From assembly GCA_016744705.1 (NCBI GenBank), contig JADGDU010000002.1, forward strand, positions 62,001 through 126,000: DNA of 64,000 nucleotides, read 5' to 3'. The notes under the pieces were generated by a model that worked only from the letters and a program-made list of their open reading frames with translations, did no database searches and was not told where the DNA came from. Source of the DNA: Candidatus Krumholzibacteriia bacterium (GTDB taxonomy: Bacteria > Krumholzibacteriota > Krumholzibacteriia > LZORAL124-64-63). Position numbers and translations under genes: made by a program. Shown here in pieces: positions 26,771 through 36,704 of this stretch; position 1 is the stretch's first letter, and every line of letters begins with the position of its first letter.

Positions 26771-28114
26771 ATGACTACTTTCCCGGGCATGAACACCCGT
26801 ACCAGCATATCTGAGATCTTCCGTTTTTGGCTGCCTTTGCAGACAACCTGGTTGATGATGGCCATTGAAGGCCCTTTGCTCACCGCCATCATCGCCCGGC
26901 TGGTAGAGCCCAAGCTCAACCTTGCCGCTTATGGTGTGGCCTACGCTTTGGCCATCATGGTGGAAGCTCCGGTGATCATGATGATGAGCGCCTCCACAGC
27001 TCTGGCCGATTCCGCTGAAAATTTCCGCCGGCTGCGAAATTTCACCTGGGTTTTGAACGTGGGCATCACCGTGGGCATGATGGCCCTTCTCTTTTCCCCT
27101 GCCTGGGATCTGGTGATCCACCAATGGATGCAGCTCGATCCTGAAGTGGCCTCCCTGACTCACACTTCCCTCATTATCCTTCTGCCCTGGCCAGCGGCCA
27201 TCGGTTTTCGCCGGTTCTATCAGGGGTTGCTGATCCGCACCGGGAACACTCGGAAGGTGGCCTGGGGCACCGGCATCCGGCTTACAGGTATGATGATCAC
27301 TGCTTTTGGGCTCATGAAATTCACCAATCTGCATGGTGCCTGGATTGGAGCCTCCGCTCTGACCACCGGCGTTTTAGTGGAAGCGGCTGCCAGCCGGATC
27401 ATGGCTTCCGCAAGCATTTCGGAAATTCTGGCATCTGAAGATAAAACCACCTTGAGCTATGGTGAAATCACCCGTTTTTATTACCCGCTGGCTCTGACCT
27501 CAACCATCTCCCTGATGGTCCATCCCATGGTCACCTTCTTTCTTGGCCAATCTCGCAACAGCTTGGAATCTCTGGCGGTGCTTCCCGTCATCAACGCCCT
27601 GGTGTTTGTCTTCCGCACTCCCGGGCTCAGCTTCCAGGAAGCGGCCATCACCATGCTCGCTCGTAGCAAGGACAACCTCGCTACCGTAAAACTCTTTGCA
27701 GTGTACCTGGGTGGAGCCGCGGCCGTGGGTCTGGGGCTGATTGCCCTCACCCCTCTGGCCGGTGTGTGGTTCCAGCGCATTTCCGGATTGAGCACAGAAC
27801 TCGCCATTTTTGCCCAATTGCCGGTTCGCATTTTGGTTATCATGCCCGCCCTCAGCGTCACACTTTCCATGCAACGCTCGCTGCTGGTTCACCGCCGCAC
27901 CACCGGGCCAGTGACTTGGGCGTCGGCCCTGGAAGTGACAGGTATTCTACTGACTTTGGTGGTCACCCTGAAGATGGGCAACTGGATCGGCGCAACAGCT
28001 GCGGCCACCGCCTTTATGGTGGGCCGGGGAATGGGCATACTCTGGTTATGGAAAACTCCCCGCCTTTTCAAGCAGGGAGTCTCCCCCAAATCATCGCCCA
28101 ATCATCAACGGTAG
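26771..28114 (+). CDS. MATE/MOP-superfamily transporter, ANKH-like
   Basis: A 447-residue protein with about twelve hydrophobic helices in two similar halves. LTAIIARLVEPKLNLAAYGVA, followed by an APVIMMM segment, and RRFYQGLLIRTGNTRKVAW in the loop between helices, match the multidrug/oligosaccharidyl-lipid/polysaccharide (MOP) superfamily. The first block most resembles the ANKH (progressive ankylosis) branch. Substrate unknown. No clear ribosome site precedes ATG 26771; ATG 26789 is an alternative. The 3' end overlaps by 10 bases the convergent secreted-protein gene. Confidence 0.75.
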   Translation: MTTFPGMNTRTSISEIFRFWLPLQTTWLMMAIEGPLLTAIIARLVEPKLNLAAYGVAYALAIMVEAPVIMMMSASTALADSAENFRRLRNFTWVLNVGITVGMMALLFSPAWDLVIHQWMQLDPEVASLTHTSLIILLPWPAAIGFRRFYQGLLIRTGNTRKVAWGTGIRLTGMMITAFGLMKFTNLHGAWIGASALTTGVLVEAAASRIMASASISEILASEDKTTLSYGEITRFYYPLALTSTISLMVHPMVTFFLGQSRNSLESLAVLPVINALVFVFRTPGLSFQEAAITMLARSKDNLATVKLFAVYLGGAAAVGLGLIALTPLAGVWFQRISGLSTELAIFAQLPVRILVIMPALSVTLSMQRSLLVHRRTTGPVTWASALEVTGILLTLVVTLKMGNWIGATAAATAFMVGRGMGILWLWKTPRLFKQGVSPKSSPNHQR

Positions 28115-29184
28115 TCTGCCTTCAGAGCATCCCAGGTCATGCTTTCAATCTGGACCATTCCATCCTGACCACAAACCTGCAATTCATACTCGATGGATGT
28201 CAGTTCAAGATTCCAATGGCCCACACCCTGGAGCGCAACAAAAATAAAGTATTCGTTGCCCGGGATTGTGGGGTAGTTGATTTCGCCAGAAACACAGGGA
28301 TCAACGTGAACACTAGACGAACCATATGCAGGACAACCAGCAGCATTAACGAAGAGACTGAAAGGAGCTTCCGCAATGATGGAGGCTTTGATTTCCGTTC
28401 CTGAAGCGATGACGGAGTACCAATCAGTATCCCGACTAAAATATGAATATGCGGGTCGTAAATATCCTGAAATACCCGCTATATTGAGACATCCCGTATC
28501 AGGCTGGAAAGAGTCAATATTCTGCAAAATGGGAGGATCTGCATTGCATCCTGTGTTGTATGTATCAACGTAATCATTGGCCAGCGGCGGCTCTCCCTCG
28601 GGCATCGCATCGGAAGAAAACGTCACATCGCAGGCTGGCATTTGTTGGACCTCAATGGTGTAAGTCCCTTGGGATCCATCGTATCCATCGATAATAATAA
28701 AGTAAGTATGGCCACTATAAACGGGCAATCCAGCCATACGGGCCGCAAGAAAGCCACACTCTGAAACACCATAATAAAACATTGGAACACATGCATAAGG
28801 GTCACCCGAGACATACTCATCTTCGTAAACAAAGAGCTGATTTCCAAAAGCCGATTCACACAAATCAATATCCAGTAGCATATCGGAAGTGGGAGTAAAA
28901 CTGTACACGACATCTGCTGCATTGTTGGGCCCGATCACACAGATATCGTTATAGTCGTTTTGGTACCCCACAGTGTTGCCAGAATCACTAAAAGGCAGCA
29001 TATCAATGGGGATAGCACTCTCGATGGTATCACCACCTAACCTGATACCATTTTCAATGGGAGTCATGGCTTGAGAGAAGTTGCTTTCAAAAGACGCAGG
29101 ACCTTTTGACCCCTCTTCCTGGTCAGAAGCAAAAGCAGAAAAAGCGAGCATAAAAAACAGAACAGTACAAATCAATCGTAACAT
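28105..29184 (-). CDS. Secreted Cys-rich protein with PPC-like beta domains
   Basis: A 359-residue exported protein with a signal peptide (residues 1-19). Two beta-rich repeats look like bacterial pre-peptidase C-terminal (PPC) domains: DVVYSFTPTSDMLLDIDLCES ... YFIIIDGYDGSQGTYTI, and DTDWYSVIASGTEIKASI ... EYFIFVALQG (features given as separated blocks). About twelve cysteines suggest disulphides in the mature form. No enzyme motif is seen. AAGGAAGG precedes the ATG at six bases. Probably a surface or secreted binding protein; the domain name is inferred from pattern only. Confidence 0.65.
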   Translation of the reverse strand: MLRLICTVLFFMLAFSAFASDQEEGSKGPASFESNFSQAMTPIENGIRLGGDTIESAIPIDMLPFSDSGNTVGYQNDYNDICVIGPNNAADVVYSFTPTSDMLLDIDLCESAFGNQLFVYEDEYVSGDPYACVPMFYYGVSECGFLAARMAGLPVYSGHTYFIIIDGYDGSQGTYTIEVQQMPACDVTFSSDAMPEGEPPLANDYVDTYNTGCNADPPILQNIDSFQPDTGCLNIAGISGYLRPAYSYFSRDTDWYSVIASGTEIKASIIAEAPFSLFVNAAGCPAYGSSSVHVDPCVSGEINYPTIPGNEYFIFVALQGVGHWNLELTSIEYELQVCGQDGMVQIESMTWDALKADYR

Positions 29185-29285
29185 GATTTACCTTCCTTTT
29201 GATCTCCACAGTGATTGATCACCGTGCACCCTTCGGCCTCACAAAGCGGCCAGGGCACCTCCTAAGTATCCCCATACTTCAGCGG

Positions 29286-31520
29286 TTAACCTTGCACAAC
29301 CCCGACAGTCGTCAAATTCACCACCCCCTGCACTGTTTCCCCATATTGAAGAATATGCACCGGCAACCTTGTGCCCATCAGCAATGGCCCTATGGGAATG
29401 GCCTCGCCCATGTGCTGCAACGACTGCATGGTCAGATTTCCTGATTGCAAATCAGGGAAAACCAAAACATTGGCATCGCCAGTGAGACTGGAGAATGGAA
29501 AGAATTCATGACGCAATCGGGAGTGGCGGGCCGTGGCCAATTGCATCTCCCCTTCGATTTCCAATTCCGGAGCCTGAGCCTTGACGATTTCCACCGCCCG
29601 TTGAACCTTCTGGGCGTAAGGATGGCTGGTGCTGCCAAAATTACTGAACGACAACATGGCCACTCTGGGTTGTACTCCCAGGGACCGGGCCGTGGTGGCG
29701 GCTTGCAGGGCAATTTCCGCCAGCTGTTGGGCCGTGGGATCAATGTTCACCGCACAGTCGGCCAGCAGAACAACTTCCTTGGGCATCAAAACCAAATGGT
29801 GGCTGGAAACCCGGCTCACTCCCTCTGCCGGTCCAATGATTTCCAACAAAGTCAGCAGCGTATCAGTGAAGTGGGTGGACGATCCGGCAATCATCATATC
29901 GGCGTGACCGCTGTGGACCATCATGGCCCCAAAACAATCCGGCTGCCTCATGCGGTCTCCCGCCAAAGCCCGGATCACACCGTGCCGCTGGCGCATCTGG
30001 AAATATTCTTCGCAATATTCCTCCAGATGAAGGCTGCGCAAGGGGTCGATGAATTTTGCACCGCCAAGGTCCAATCCTAGACTGTCAATTTTCTGCTGGA
30101 TTTCAGCTTCATTGCCCAACAAGATGGGCGAGGCAATGCCTTCATCCATGAGCTGGCTGCAAGCACGTAAAATGGTCTCATTGGTACCTTCGGTAAATAC
30201 CACCTGGCGCGGATCCTGGCGGGCGCGCATGAGCAATTCACGCATCTTTTCCCGACCCGTCCCCAACCGCACCGACAACCGGCCTTCATACTCTTGTCGG
30301 GCCAGGGGCTTATTGGCCACACCTTCGGCGATGGCCTGCTCAGCCACGGCCGCCGATTGCCGGACGAAGATCCGCGGGTCCAGCGGTTTGGGGAGCAAAT
30401 ATTCGGCACCAAAACTGAATCTCTGTCCGCCGTAGGCCCGCTCTACTTCTTCGGGAACATCTTCCCTGGCCAACTCAGCCAGAGAACGGGCAGCCGCCAG
30501 AAACATTCCTTCGGTGATGCTGGTAGCCTGCACATCCAAGGCCCCCCGGATGATGTAGGGAAAGCTTAACAAGTCCACGATGGCATTGGGGTGCATGTCC
30601 AGGGCCGTGGCCACGATGGCATCCTGGCGACTGGCTCTGGCCTCTTCGTAACTGATCTCAGGCTCCGGTGTGGCCATGGCAAAAATAATGGGAAAGCGCG
30701 CCATGGAGCGAATCATTTCCATATTCAGGATGCCACCGGAAGAGGCCCCCAGAAACACATCAGCCCCCACCAGACCATCGGCCAGATTTTCGAGAGGTGA
30801 GCTGCGCGCGAACACCTGTTGGTACTGATGCAGGTCCTGGCGATCCGTGTGAATTAAGCCATCGACATCATACATGAGTAAATTCTCAGGCAGCACACCT
30901 TGCTTCAATAACAACCGGGCACAACCGATGCCCACGGTGCCAGCTCCACAGATCACCACTCGCACTTCATCCATCTGTTTGTCCACCAACTCCAGGGCGT
31001 TGATCAGGGCCGCCAGAGCCACCACCGCTGTGCCATAAAGGTTCTCATGAAAGATGGGGATCTCGATGATTTCCCGCAGCCGGTCGTATATCTGCAAACC
31101 TTGAGGCGCTTGAATATCCTTAAGGTTCAAGGCTCCAAATGTGGGCTCCAAAAGGCGCATGGTTTCCACAAATCCATCCACATCAGTCTGGTTCAATTCC
31201 AAACCATAAACATCAATATCAGCCAGACGTTTCAAGAGGATGGCGATGCCTTCCTGCACTGGCTTAGCCGCCCGTGGGCCAACGTTTCCCATGCCCGGCA
31301 CAGCCGACCCATCGGTGACCACACCCACCAGGTTTCCTCGGGAAGTGTAGCGAAAAACTTCAGCCGGATCCTGGGCAATTTCTTCTGCCGGGAAGGTGGC
31401 CCCGGGCAAATAGGCCAACCGGATTTCCCGGGGCGTGATGCAGGATTTGGTGGCCGAAACCCCAATCTTCCCGGGGCGGCCTTTGCTATGATAATCCAGA
31501 GAATCCTGTTTCCTGATCAT
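29286..31520 (-). CDS. maeB: MaeB-like malic enzyme-phosphotransacetylase fusion with degenerate malic site
   Basis: A 744-residue protein with the full MaeB layout: malic enzyme N domain (1-160), NAD(P) Rossmann domain (CGAGTVGIGCA near 190) and a phosphotransacetylase-like C domain (about 415-744, SFSNFGST, GDANVLVFPDL, IGPLLMGTRLPVHIL). The family Tyr is kept (Tyr58), but key residues are not: the catalytic Lys of PVxEGK is Ile92, the metal ligand Glu of LEDI is Lys134, and HDDQHGTA reads HENLYGTA, losing the metal Asp (Asn160). Oxidative decarboxylation of malate therefore seems unlikely; a sensory or other carbon role is possible. Its ATG overlaps the dikinase stop by 4 bases (ATGA), so the two are translationally coupled. 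Confidence 0.9.
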   Translation of the reverse strand: MIRKQDSLDYHSKGRPGKIGVSATKSCITPREIRLAYLPGATFPAEEIAQDPAEVFRYTSRGNLVGVVTDGSAVPGMGNVGPRAAKPVQEGIAILLKRLADIDVYGLELNQTDVDGFVETMRLLEPTFGALNLKDIQAPQGLQIYDRLREIIEIPIFHENLYGTAVVALAALINALELVDKQMDEVRVVICGAGTVGIGCARLLLKQGVLPENLLMYDVDGLIHTDRQDLHQYQQVFARSSPLENLADGLVGADVFLGASSGGILNMEMIRSMARFPIIFAMATPEPEISYEEARASRQDAIVATALDMHPNAIVDLLSFPYIIRGALDVQATSITEGMFLAAARSLAELAREDVPEEVERAYGGQRFSFGAEYLLPKPLDPRIFVRQSAAVAEQAIAEGVANKPLARQEYEGRLSVRLGTGREKMRELLMRARQDPRQVVFTEGTNETILRACSQLMDEGIASPILLGNEAEIQQKIDSLGLDLGGAKFIDPLRSLHLEEYCEEYFQMRQRHGVIRALAGDRMRQPDCFGAMMVHSGHADMMIAGSSTHFTDTLLTLLEIIGPAEGVSRVSSHHLVLMPKEVVLLADCAVNIDPTAQQLAEIALQAATTARSLGVQPRVAMLSFSNFGSTSHPYAQKVQRAVEIVKAQAPELEIEGEMQLATARHSRLRHEFFPFSSLTGDANVLVFPDLQSGNLTMQSLQHMGEAIPIGPLLMGTRLPVHILQYGETVQGVVNLTTVGVVQG

Positions 31521-34500
31521 CCCGGCACCTCTGATTTAATGCAGAGCGGATAGTGCTCCACGGTTTTGCGCAATTCGGCGCGGAAAGTGGCGATAGGACG
31601 GGCCTGCAACAACCACAGGCGGTCGCCCTCTATGGTAAATTCAATATCCAGAGGATAACCGTAACCGTTTTCCAAAGCGCTGGCTTTGGTTACGATTTCA
31701 CACAATTCAAAATATTCAAGGGCCGGACGCAAGCGCTGGTGGTAGAGAGTTTCTTCCAGGCGGGTGCCCCAACCACGGCGTTGGTCATAGACCATTTGAG
31801 TGGGTTTGTCGTTGGTCAGGTAGTTCAGATGGGTGGGGTCTTCGCCTGCCTTGAAATCTTTCACCACAGTGACCAGATCTGCTGCCACCAGACCCGAGAC
31901 AATCCCCTCGCCAAGGCCCAGACTCACATTGATCAATAATTCCCGCAGATCACCCCGGGCCACATTCACCGTCTGCAAAACACCAGACACCCGGGAGTGA
32001 ACCATGCGCTGCACCACGACCCCACCCGAGGGCATAGCCATGGTGGTTCCCGCCGCTTCCCGTGAGTACAGAGCGCGTTCGGTCCATAACCCGCTCCAGG
32101 TCAACCGCAGATACTTCAGCAAAGACTCCACTCCCTTCACAAAGAGGAAGCTTTCAAACTCACCGGCTCGCATCACCGTTTCTGTATCTTCGTCACAGGA
32201 TGAGGAACGCAAGGCCACAAAGTCATCACCATCGACGAGCTGGGCATGGGCTGTTTTCACACTTTTCAGCAACTCGTTCGGCAGTTTTGTTTCCAACCAT
32301 AACCTGCTGATAGCCGCAGACTTGGCCCCATTGTCTAGGCTTTCCCGTCCCAAGACATACTGAATAGCCTCTTCCAGAGTTCGCGCCCCGGCTCCCAGAT
32401 ATTCAGCCGAACCCACAGGTTCTTTCAGCATCTGAGCGAAGGCCACATTGGTAACCACAAACCACGGCGGCACTGTTTCTGCCCCTGCCAGGCGATCCAT
32501 TTCCGCCAGGTTGGCCGCCTTCCACCCAATGAGAGGATTCGACTCCAGTCCACACTGGTTTGCCTTCAATACATTTTCCATTTTGGTGGCATTCAAAGAA
32601 TGGGCATCCATTTGGGCCAAAAACTCCTGGCTTTCAATGAGCAATTCCGGTCGGGGGGTGGCTGTCCCCAAAACGGTCCCGATGCGTCCAATGCGGCGCA
32701 GCAGATGCCGGATGGCCGCTCCCTTAGTTGATAGATTTTCTGATAATTTCAACAGCAAATCAGTGCGCAAGTCTTCCAACCGATGCCGGGCCCGATCACT
32801 GACCTCTGCGGGGTCCGGACATGCAGGCAATTCTTCATTCAGTCCAAACTGCTGCAATAACATCACAGAATCGGTCATGGCCAGCCGCCAATGCATGGCG
32901 CGCAGTCGCCAACCCAGCACTTCGTAGAGGAAAGTAGAGGTGGGAATTTGTTGCATGGCCGCGCGCTCAGCTGTGGCGCAACAATCGGCCACGTGGTGGC
33001 AGATTTCATAGAGTTTTGACCTTGCCGACTCAGCAACTTTATCATTGGCCAGGATTCTCAACAGCAATCTTTTTTTGTCTGTGTTGAGAACTTTTTCCAT
33101 GGTTTCGCCGATGACAAGTTCTTCTACGGCGAAGGCAGTCAGGGATGGGTCGGTGAGCCGATCCACGATCTTTTGGATCTGATGACGGGCTCGCAGTTGT
33201 TGGGCCCGAATCTCCAGAACGGCCGAATCATCCACCACATGATCCGCCCTGGCACAGGCCTCTCCCAGCAGGCGCAAACCATCCCAGAGAGCCAAGGTAT
33301 CGCGGTCCTGCCCAATGATCTGGGCCAGACTTTCATCTGCGTCGAGGATGACCAGATCATTCTCCAACAGCTCTTCGGCGTGCCGGCGAACAACTTCTCT
33401 TTCGCACACGATGAAGTCACCAACTTGGTGTTCCTGCTCACGGTATTCCGGAACCATAAACCGCAGGGCAGGCTCGCTGCCCGTATCGTCCCATCCCGCT
33501 TCCGCCACCATGGCTGGCTTGCCAAATTGGATGGCCAACAGGGCCGCGTGGCTGAGCACTGCACCCCCTGTGGAAAGGATGCCAGCACAACGGCATAGAA
33601 ATTGGTTATCCGTGGGACACACTTTGCGAGCCACCAGGATGGCACCTACCAAATCCTGGGGCTGGCGGCCTTCGGTTCCAAAAAGAACCCGGCCCACCGC
33701 GCGACCCGGCGCGGCTTTCAGGCCTTTGAGTACTCGATCTTCCCCTTTGATCCGGCGATCCTCCGCTGGACGGTCCAACTGGGCCTGGGCCCTCAATTCC
33801 GCCAGATCAAGATTCTGATCGCAGGTTTTTAAGGTCATCACTCCCGCCAAATAGTTGGCGCTGAGCATGAGTTCCCAAAGGTGATGAGCATCCAGATTGG
33901 CGTTGGATTGCCAAGGATCTGTTTCAGCACAGCGGTAGCGCATCAAACGGGATTCCTGGCAATAAGCACCCAAACGAATCACACCATGCGCATCCCGAAC
34001 CACAAAGATACTGAGATCCCCTCCCAGAACGGTGACGGTGGATTTTTCCACCACCAAGCCCCCTACAAAACCCGTGGGTGTGAATTCCACGAAGCGTTCC
34101 AATTCCGCCAAGGGACGGGAAAGTCCGCAGGATTCGGCGGCAGCATTGCCACCCTCCACCAGGAGCAGTGCAAAAAATTCTGCTTCGTGAACGATTTGAA
34201 ACACATCTGGAGAGGCCGTTTCGAAATCTGTTTCTCCAGGGAATATCCGCCCCACTTTCAAGGCCTCAGTCACCGGCTTCATAACAACTTTTTCCACCTC
34301 CAGAAGAGGCAGCAACCCTTGCCTGGCTTCTTCCTGCAAGGCAGGAATCTGGAGTGACAAATCAGCCAGAACCGATGTCAATTGATTCAGAAAATCATCC
34401 GGTGGTTTGCTGCTGAAACAATCTCTGCAAGCACCCTCGCCATCCCAAAGAAGCTCCTGCACCCCAGTGGGCCCGTGGGCCTTTTCCACCAACACCCCGG

Positions 34501-36529
34501 TACGCTTTGCATTGAGAATAGTCCCCATGGGCAACACACCACTGCGGCGGAAACGGTCGGCCCAATGCTCGGCAACTTTCTGTCTGGCTTCATCTGACAA
34601 CTGGAGAGAACCGATGACCCAATCCACTTCCATCAGATAAGGGGCCATGCGCAACAAAGCCGACACATGATCGCACAGATCACCCAGGGAGAAGCTGCGT
34701 TCCTTGTCGTAGCGTACAAACAAACGCATGCCTTCCATGCGCACGTCAAAATCCAGGGTGCGGAACATCAAACGAATGGCGTCCAATGCGGAGTTAGGGT
34801 GCAACTCAATTTCATAATTGGAGACTCCGTAATACTCCAGATCCATCATGCCCCCGCGTTGGGGAGGTGAATAATCCACCCGCAAAAAGGCAGGGTGGTT
34901 GCGGAAGGCCAGGTAGTAGTGCACCTCATTTCCAAAGATAAAGACATCCACAGAGGGAAATGCTTCCGTTCCAAAAAGCATCTGTCGGGACAGACTATCG
35001 GCCACAATGCGCACTGGAAAAGGCAATAAATCCGGCATCGTATTTTCAATGCCAGCTTCAAACTCTGCATACCGAATGGTTTTGCAGACCACTTTTGATT
35101 CGTCAGGCTTCACCAGAATCAAGTCCACTGTCCGGTTGGGGGCGTGGGTTGTATCCACCATTTTAAACCCCAGCTTCAGGCCCTTCTGGTGCAAATACCG
35201 CTTGAGGCCGTGGACGCTCCGCACTTCCCCCAGGTTACTCGGATCTTCAAAAGCCAGGACCAGGCGAGTCAGTTCCGCCGACAGAGGGCCCGTCTCTGGT
35301 TCGTCTGCCAGGGCTGTGATCGATCGGCCGCGCAGATCTTCCCACAACTGAGGTAAAATGGCGCAATCATCAGACAAATCCACAAACAGGGAAGCGTAAG
35401 TTTCCACCACGGAATCAAGATGAAAGATGATCCGCTCCACCTTGGCTTTATCCAAGGGGGCCACATCCAAAATTTCCCCCAACAATTCTGCATGAGTGAT
35501 ATTCAAGACGCGGAATCGATCCACGGGGTCGCTTTTTTCGCGGTGGCTTCCAGGTTTTTGTGCAGATCCACCGTGCGTGGTGATTAAGTGAAAACTGCGC
35601 CCAATGCTGGCTTCCGTTTGGGAAAAGAGAAGGACTTCACTTTCGCGGACAATCAAGGGAAGCGTTCCTGGTAAAACAATCTCCACAAAGTGCTCGATGC
35701 GGAGCCCCAGACTCACATGGGCCCAGCCCACAGTGGCCACCGCTTCTCTGACCAGAATTTCACCGTGTGTTTTTATGGCTGTGCGGAACAGAGCCAACAC
35801 CCGGGCCGGCAGACGTTTCCCCTCACTCAAATCATACAGGTCCTGGTGGGTGGCTCGTGTGAAATTGAGGTAGGGGCCGAGCACTTCGAAGGCCTTGGCC
35901 CCCAGAATGAGTTGGGAATTTTCCGGTGGAGCGGGAGCGCCCTCTTTGTCCAATAAGGTCGCTGCCAGTTTTCGGGTATGATGATCAGGATCTTTACGCA
36001 GAAGTGTGAGCAGTCCATCACCACCAGAGGTTCCATGATGACGTTCCACAGTGCCGATGAGCAGCTCTAACAGATCTTCGTCTTCAAAGGGACTGAATTC
36101 CAGATCCATCAACCGCGCGTATTCCCGCAACAAAGGCCTATTCAACGGGATCGTTTTTTTGTTGACCAACTCCAACGTCAGGCCAGTGGCCAACTGGGCC
36201 ACGCCTTCGTCCGCCGCTTGTAACAAGGCCTTCAACAAGGGCCACGGCCGGTCCATCTTCACTGCCAGATCAGCCAGCATTTCATAAACAGGCAACGCGA
36301 TAAAATCGTCTGTGACGGCCAACAACCGGGCCAGCTGCCGGATATGTTTCCATTGGGAGGGGCGTGGCGGGTGGGATAAAAGGGCGATGATTCGGTCGCA
36401 GTCCAGGCGCACTTCATCGTCGTCTCCACAGACCATGGCCAATTGCTCGCTGATAGAAGCGACAAGCTGAGCAAGAGTGGGTGTTGCAGAGACTTGGGCC
36501 AAGGATATATCCGATGCGGCCGAAGACAA
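31517..36529 (-). CDS. Giant dikinase (PEP synthase/glucan water dikinase-like) with phosphohistidine then ATP-grasp order
   Basis: A 1670-residue cytoplasmic protein. Residues about 1-220 are helical and HEAT-like; 220-900 are unassigned. The phosphohistidine domain has His994 in GGAVLSHAALLA. A helical stretch follows, then a C-terminal ATP-grasp domain (about 1330-1655): NPLIGWKAANLAEM, VALRSSSCDEDTE, TWSGLWTERALYSR, GGVVVQRMVHSRVSGVLQ, SLGLGEGIVSG and DRLWLLQARPI. In PEP synthase and PPDK the ATP-grasp comes first; this order is that of plant glucan water dikinases, as is the VLSH spelling. No PEP/pyruvate TIM barrel is present, so the acceptor is unknown. The start at TTG 36529 lacks a ribosome site; ATG 36436 is possible. 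Coupled to the MaeB-like gene. Confidence 0.82.
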   Translation of the reverse strand: MSSAASDISLAQVSATPTLAQLVASISEQLAMVCGDDDEVRLDCDRIIALLSHPPRPSQWKHIRQLARLLAVTDDFIALPVYEMLADLAVKMDRPWPLLKALLQAADEGVAQLATGLTLELVNKKTIPLNRPLLREYARLMDLEFSPFEDEDLLELLIGTVERHHGTSGGDGLLTLLRKDPDHHTRKLAATLLDKEGAPAPPENSQLILGAKAFEVLGPYLNFTRATHQDLYDLSEGKRLPARVLALFRTAIKTHGEILVREAVATVGWAHVSLGLRIEHFVEIVLPGTLPLIVRESEVLLFSQTEASIGRSFHLITTHGGSAQKPGSHREKSDPVDRFRVLNITHAELLGEILDVAPLDKAKVERIIFHLDSVVETYASLFVDLSDDCAILPQLWEDLRGRSITALADEPETGPLSAELTRLVLAFEDPSNLGEVRSVHGLKRYLHQKGLKLGFKMVDTTHAPNRTVDLILVKPDESKVVCKTIRYAEFEAGIENTMPDLLPFPVRIVADSLSRQMLFGTEAFPSVDVFIFGNEVHYYLAFRNHPAFLRVDYSPPQRGGMMDLEYYGVSNYEIELHPNSALDAIRLMFRTLDFDVRMEGMRLFVRYDKERSFSLGDLCDHVSALLRMAPYLMEVDWVIGSLQLSDEARQKVAEHWADRFRRSGVLPMGTILNAKRTGVLVEKAHGPTGVQELLWDGEGACRDCFSSKPPDDFLNQLTSVLADLSLQIPALQEEARQGLLPLLEVEKVVMKPVTEALKVGRIFPGETDFETASPDVFQIVHEAEFFALLLVEGGNAAAESCGLSRPLAELERFVEFTPTGFVGGLVVEKSTVTVLGGDLSIFVVRDAHGVIRLGAYCQESRLMRYRCAETDPWQSNANLDAHHLWELMLSANYLAGVMTLKTCDQNLDLAELRAQAQLDRPAEDRRIKGEDRVLKGLKAAPGRAVGRVLFGTEGRQPQDLVGAILVARKVCPTDNQFLCRCAGILSTGGAVLSHAALLAIQFGKPAMVAEAGWDDTGSEPALRFMVPEYREQEHQVGDFIVCEREVVRRHAEELLENDLVILDADESLAQIIGQDRDTLALWDGLRLLGEACARADHVVDDSAVLEIRAQQLRARHQIQKIVDRLTDPSLTAFAVEELVIGETMEKVLNTDKKRLLLRILANDKVAESARSKLYEICHHVADCCATAERAAMQQIPTSTFLYEVLGWRLRAMHWRLAMTDSVMLLQQFGLNEELPACPDPAEVSDRARHRLEDLRTDLLLKLSENLSTKGAAIRHLLRRIGRIGTVLGTATPRPELLIESQEFLAQMDAHSLNATKMENVLKANQCGLESNPLIGWKAANLAEMDRLAGAETVPPWFVVTNVAFAQMLKEPVGSAEYLGAGARTLEEAIQYVLGRESLDNGAKSAAISRLWLETKLPNELLKSVKTAHAQLVDGDDFVALRSSSCDEDTETVMRAGEFESFLFVKGVESLLKYLRLTWSGLWTERALYSREAAGTTMAMPSGGVVVQRMVHSRVSGVLQTVNVARGDLRELLINVSLGLGEGIVSGLVAADLVTVVKDFKAGEDPTHLNYLTNDKPTQMVYDQRRGWGTRLEETLYHQRLRPALEYFELCEIVTKASALENGYGYPLDIEFTIEGDRLWLLQARPIATFRAELRKTVEHYPLCIKSEVPG

Positions 36530-36704
36530 AACGGGAATGACTACGCAATGTCAATTATTTAACATCCTGCCCTGTTTGTCCAGTGAAACCTGATGGGCAA
36601 CAAGGGGTAACGAATATTCAAATTCGTTGTATACTGTTGTCAATATTCCCCTTCTTGGTCAAAAGCAGAAAGTTTGTCATAAAGTGACTACGGATAAGAC
36701 CCCA
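36530..36704. promoter_or_regulatory. Divergent promoter region between dikinase and NtrB-like kinase
   Basis: TATACT at 36630-36635 is a good -10 box for the rightward kinase gene, though its -35 is poor. A TTGACA (minus strand, 36554-36549) points towards the dikinase, but without a convincing -10. If the TATACT box is used, the kinase cannot start at the in-frame TTG 36627, which supports the ATG at 36705. Confidence 0.4.
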
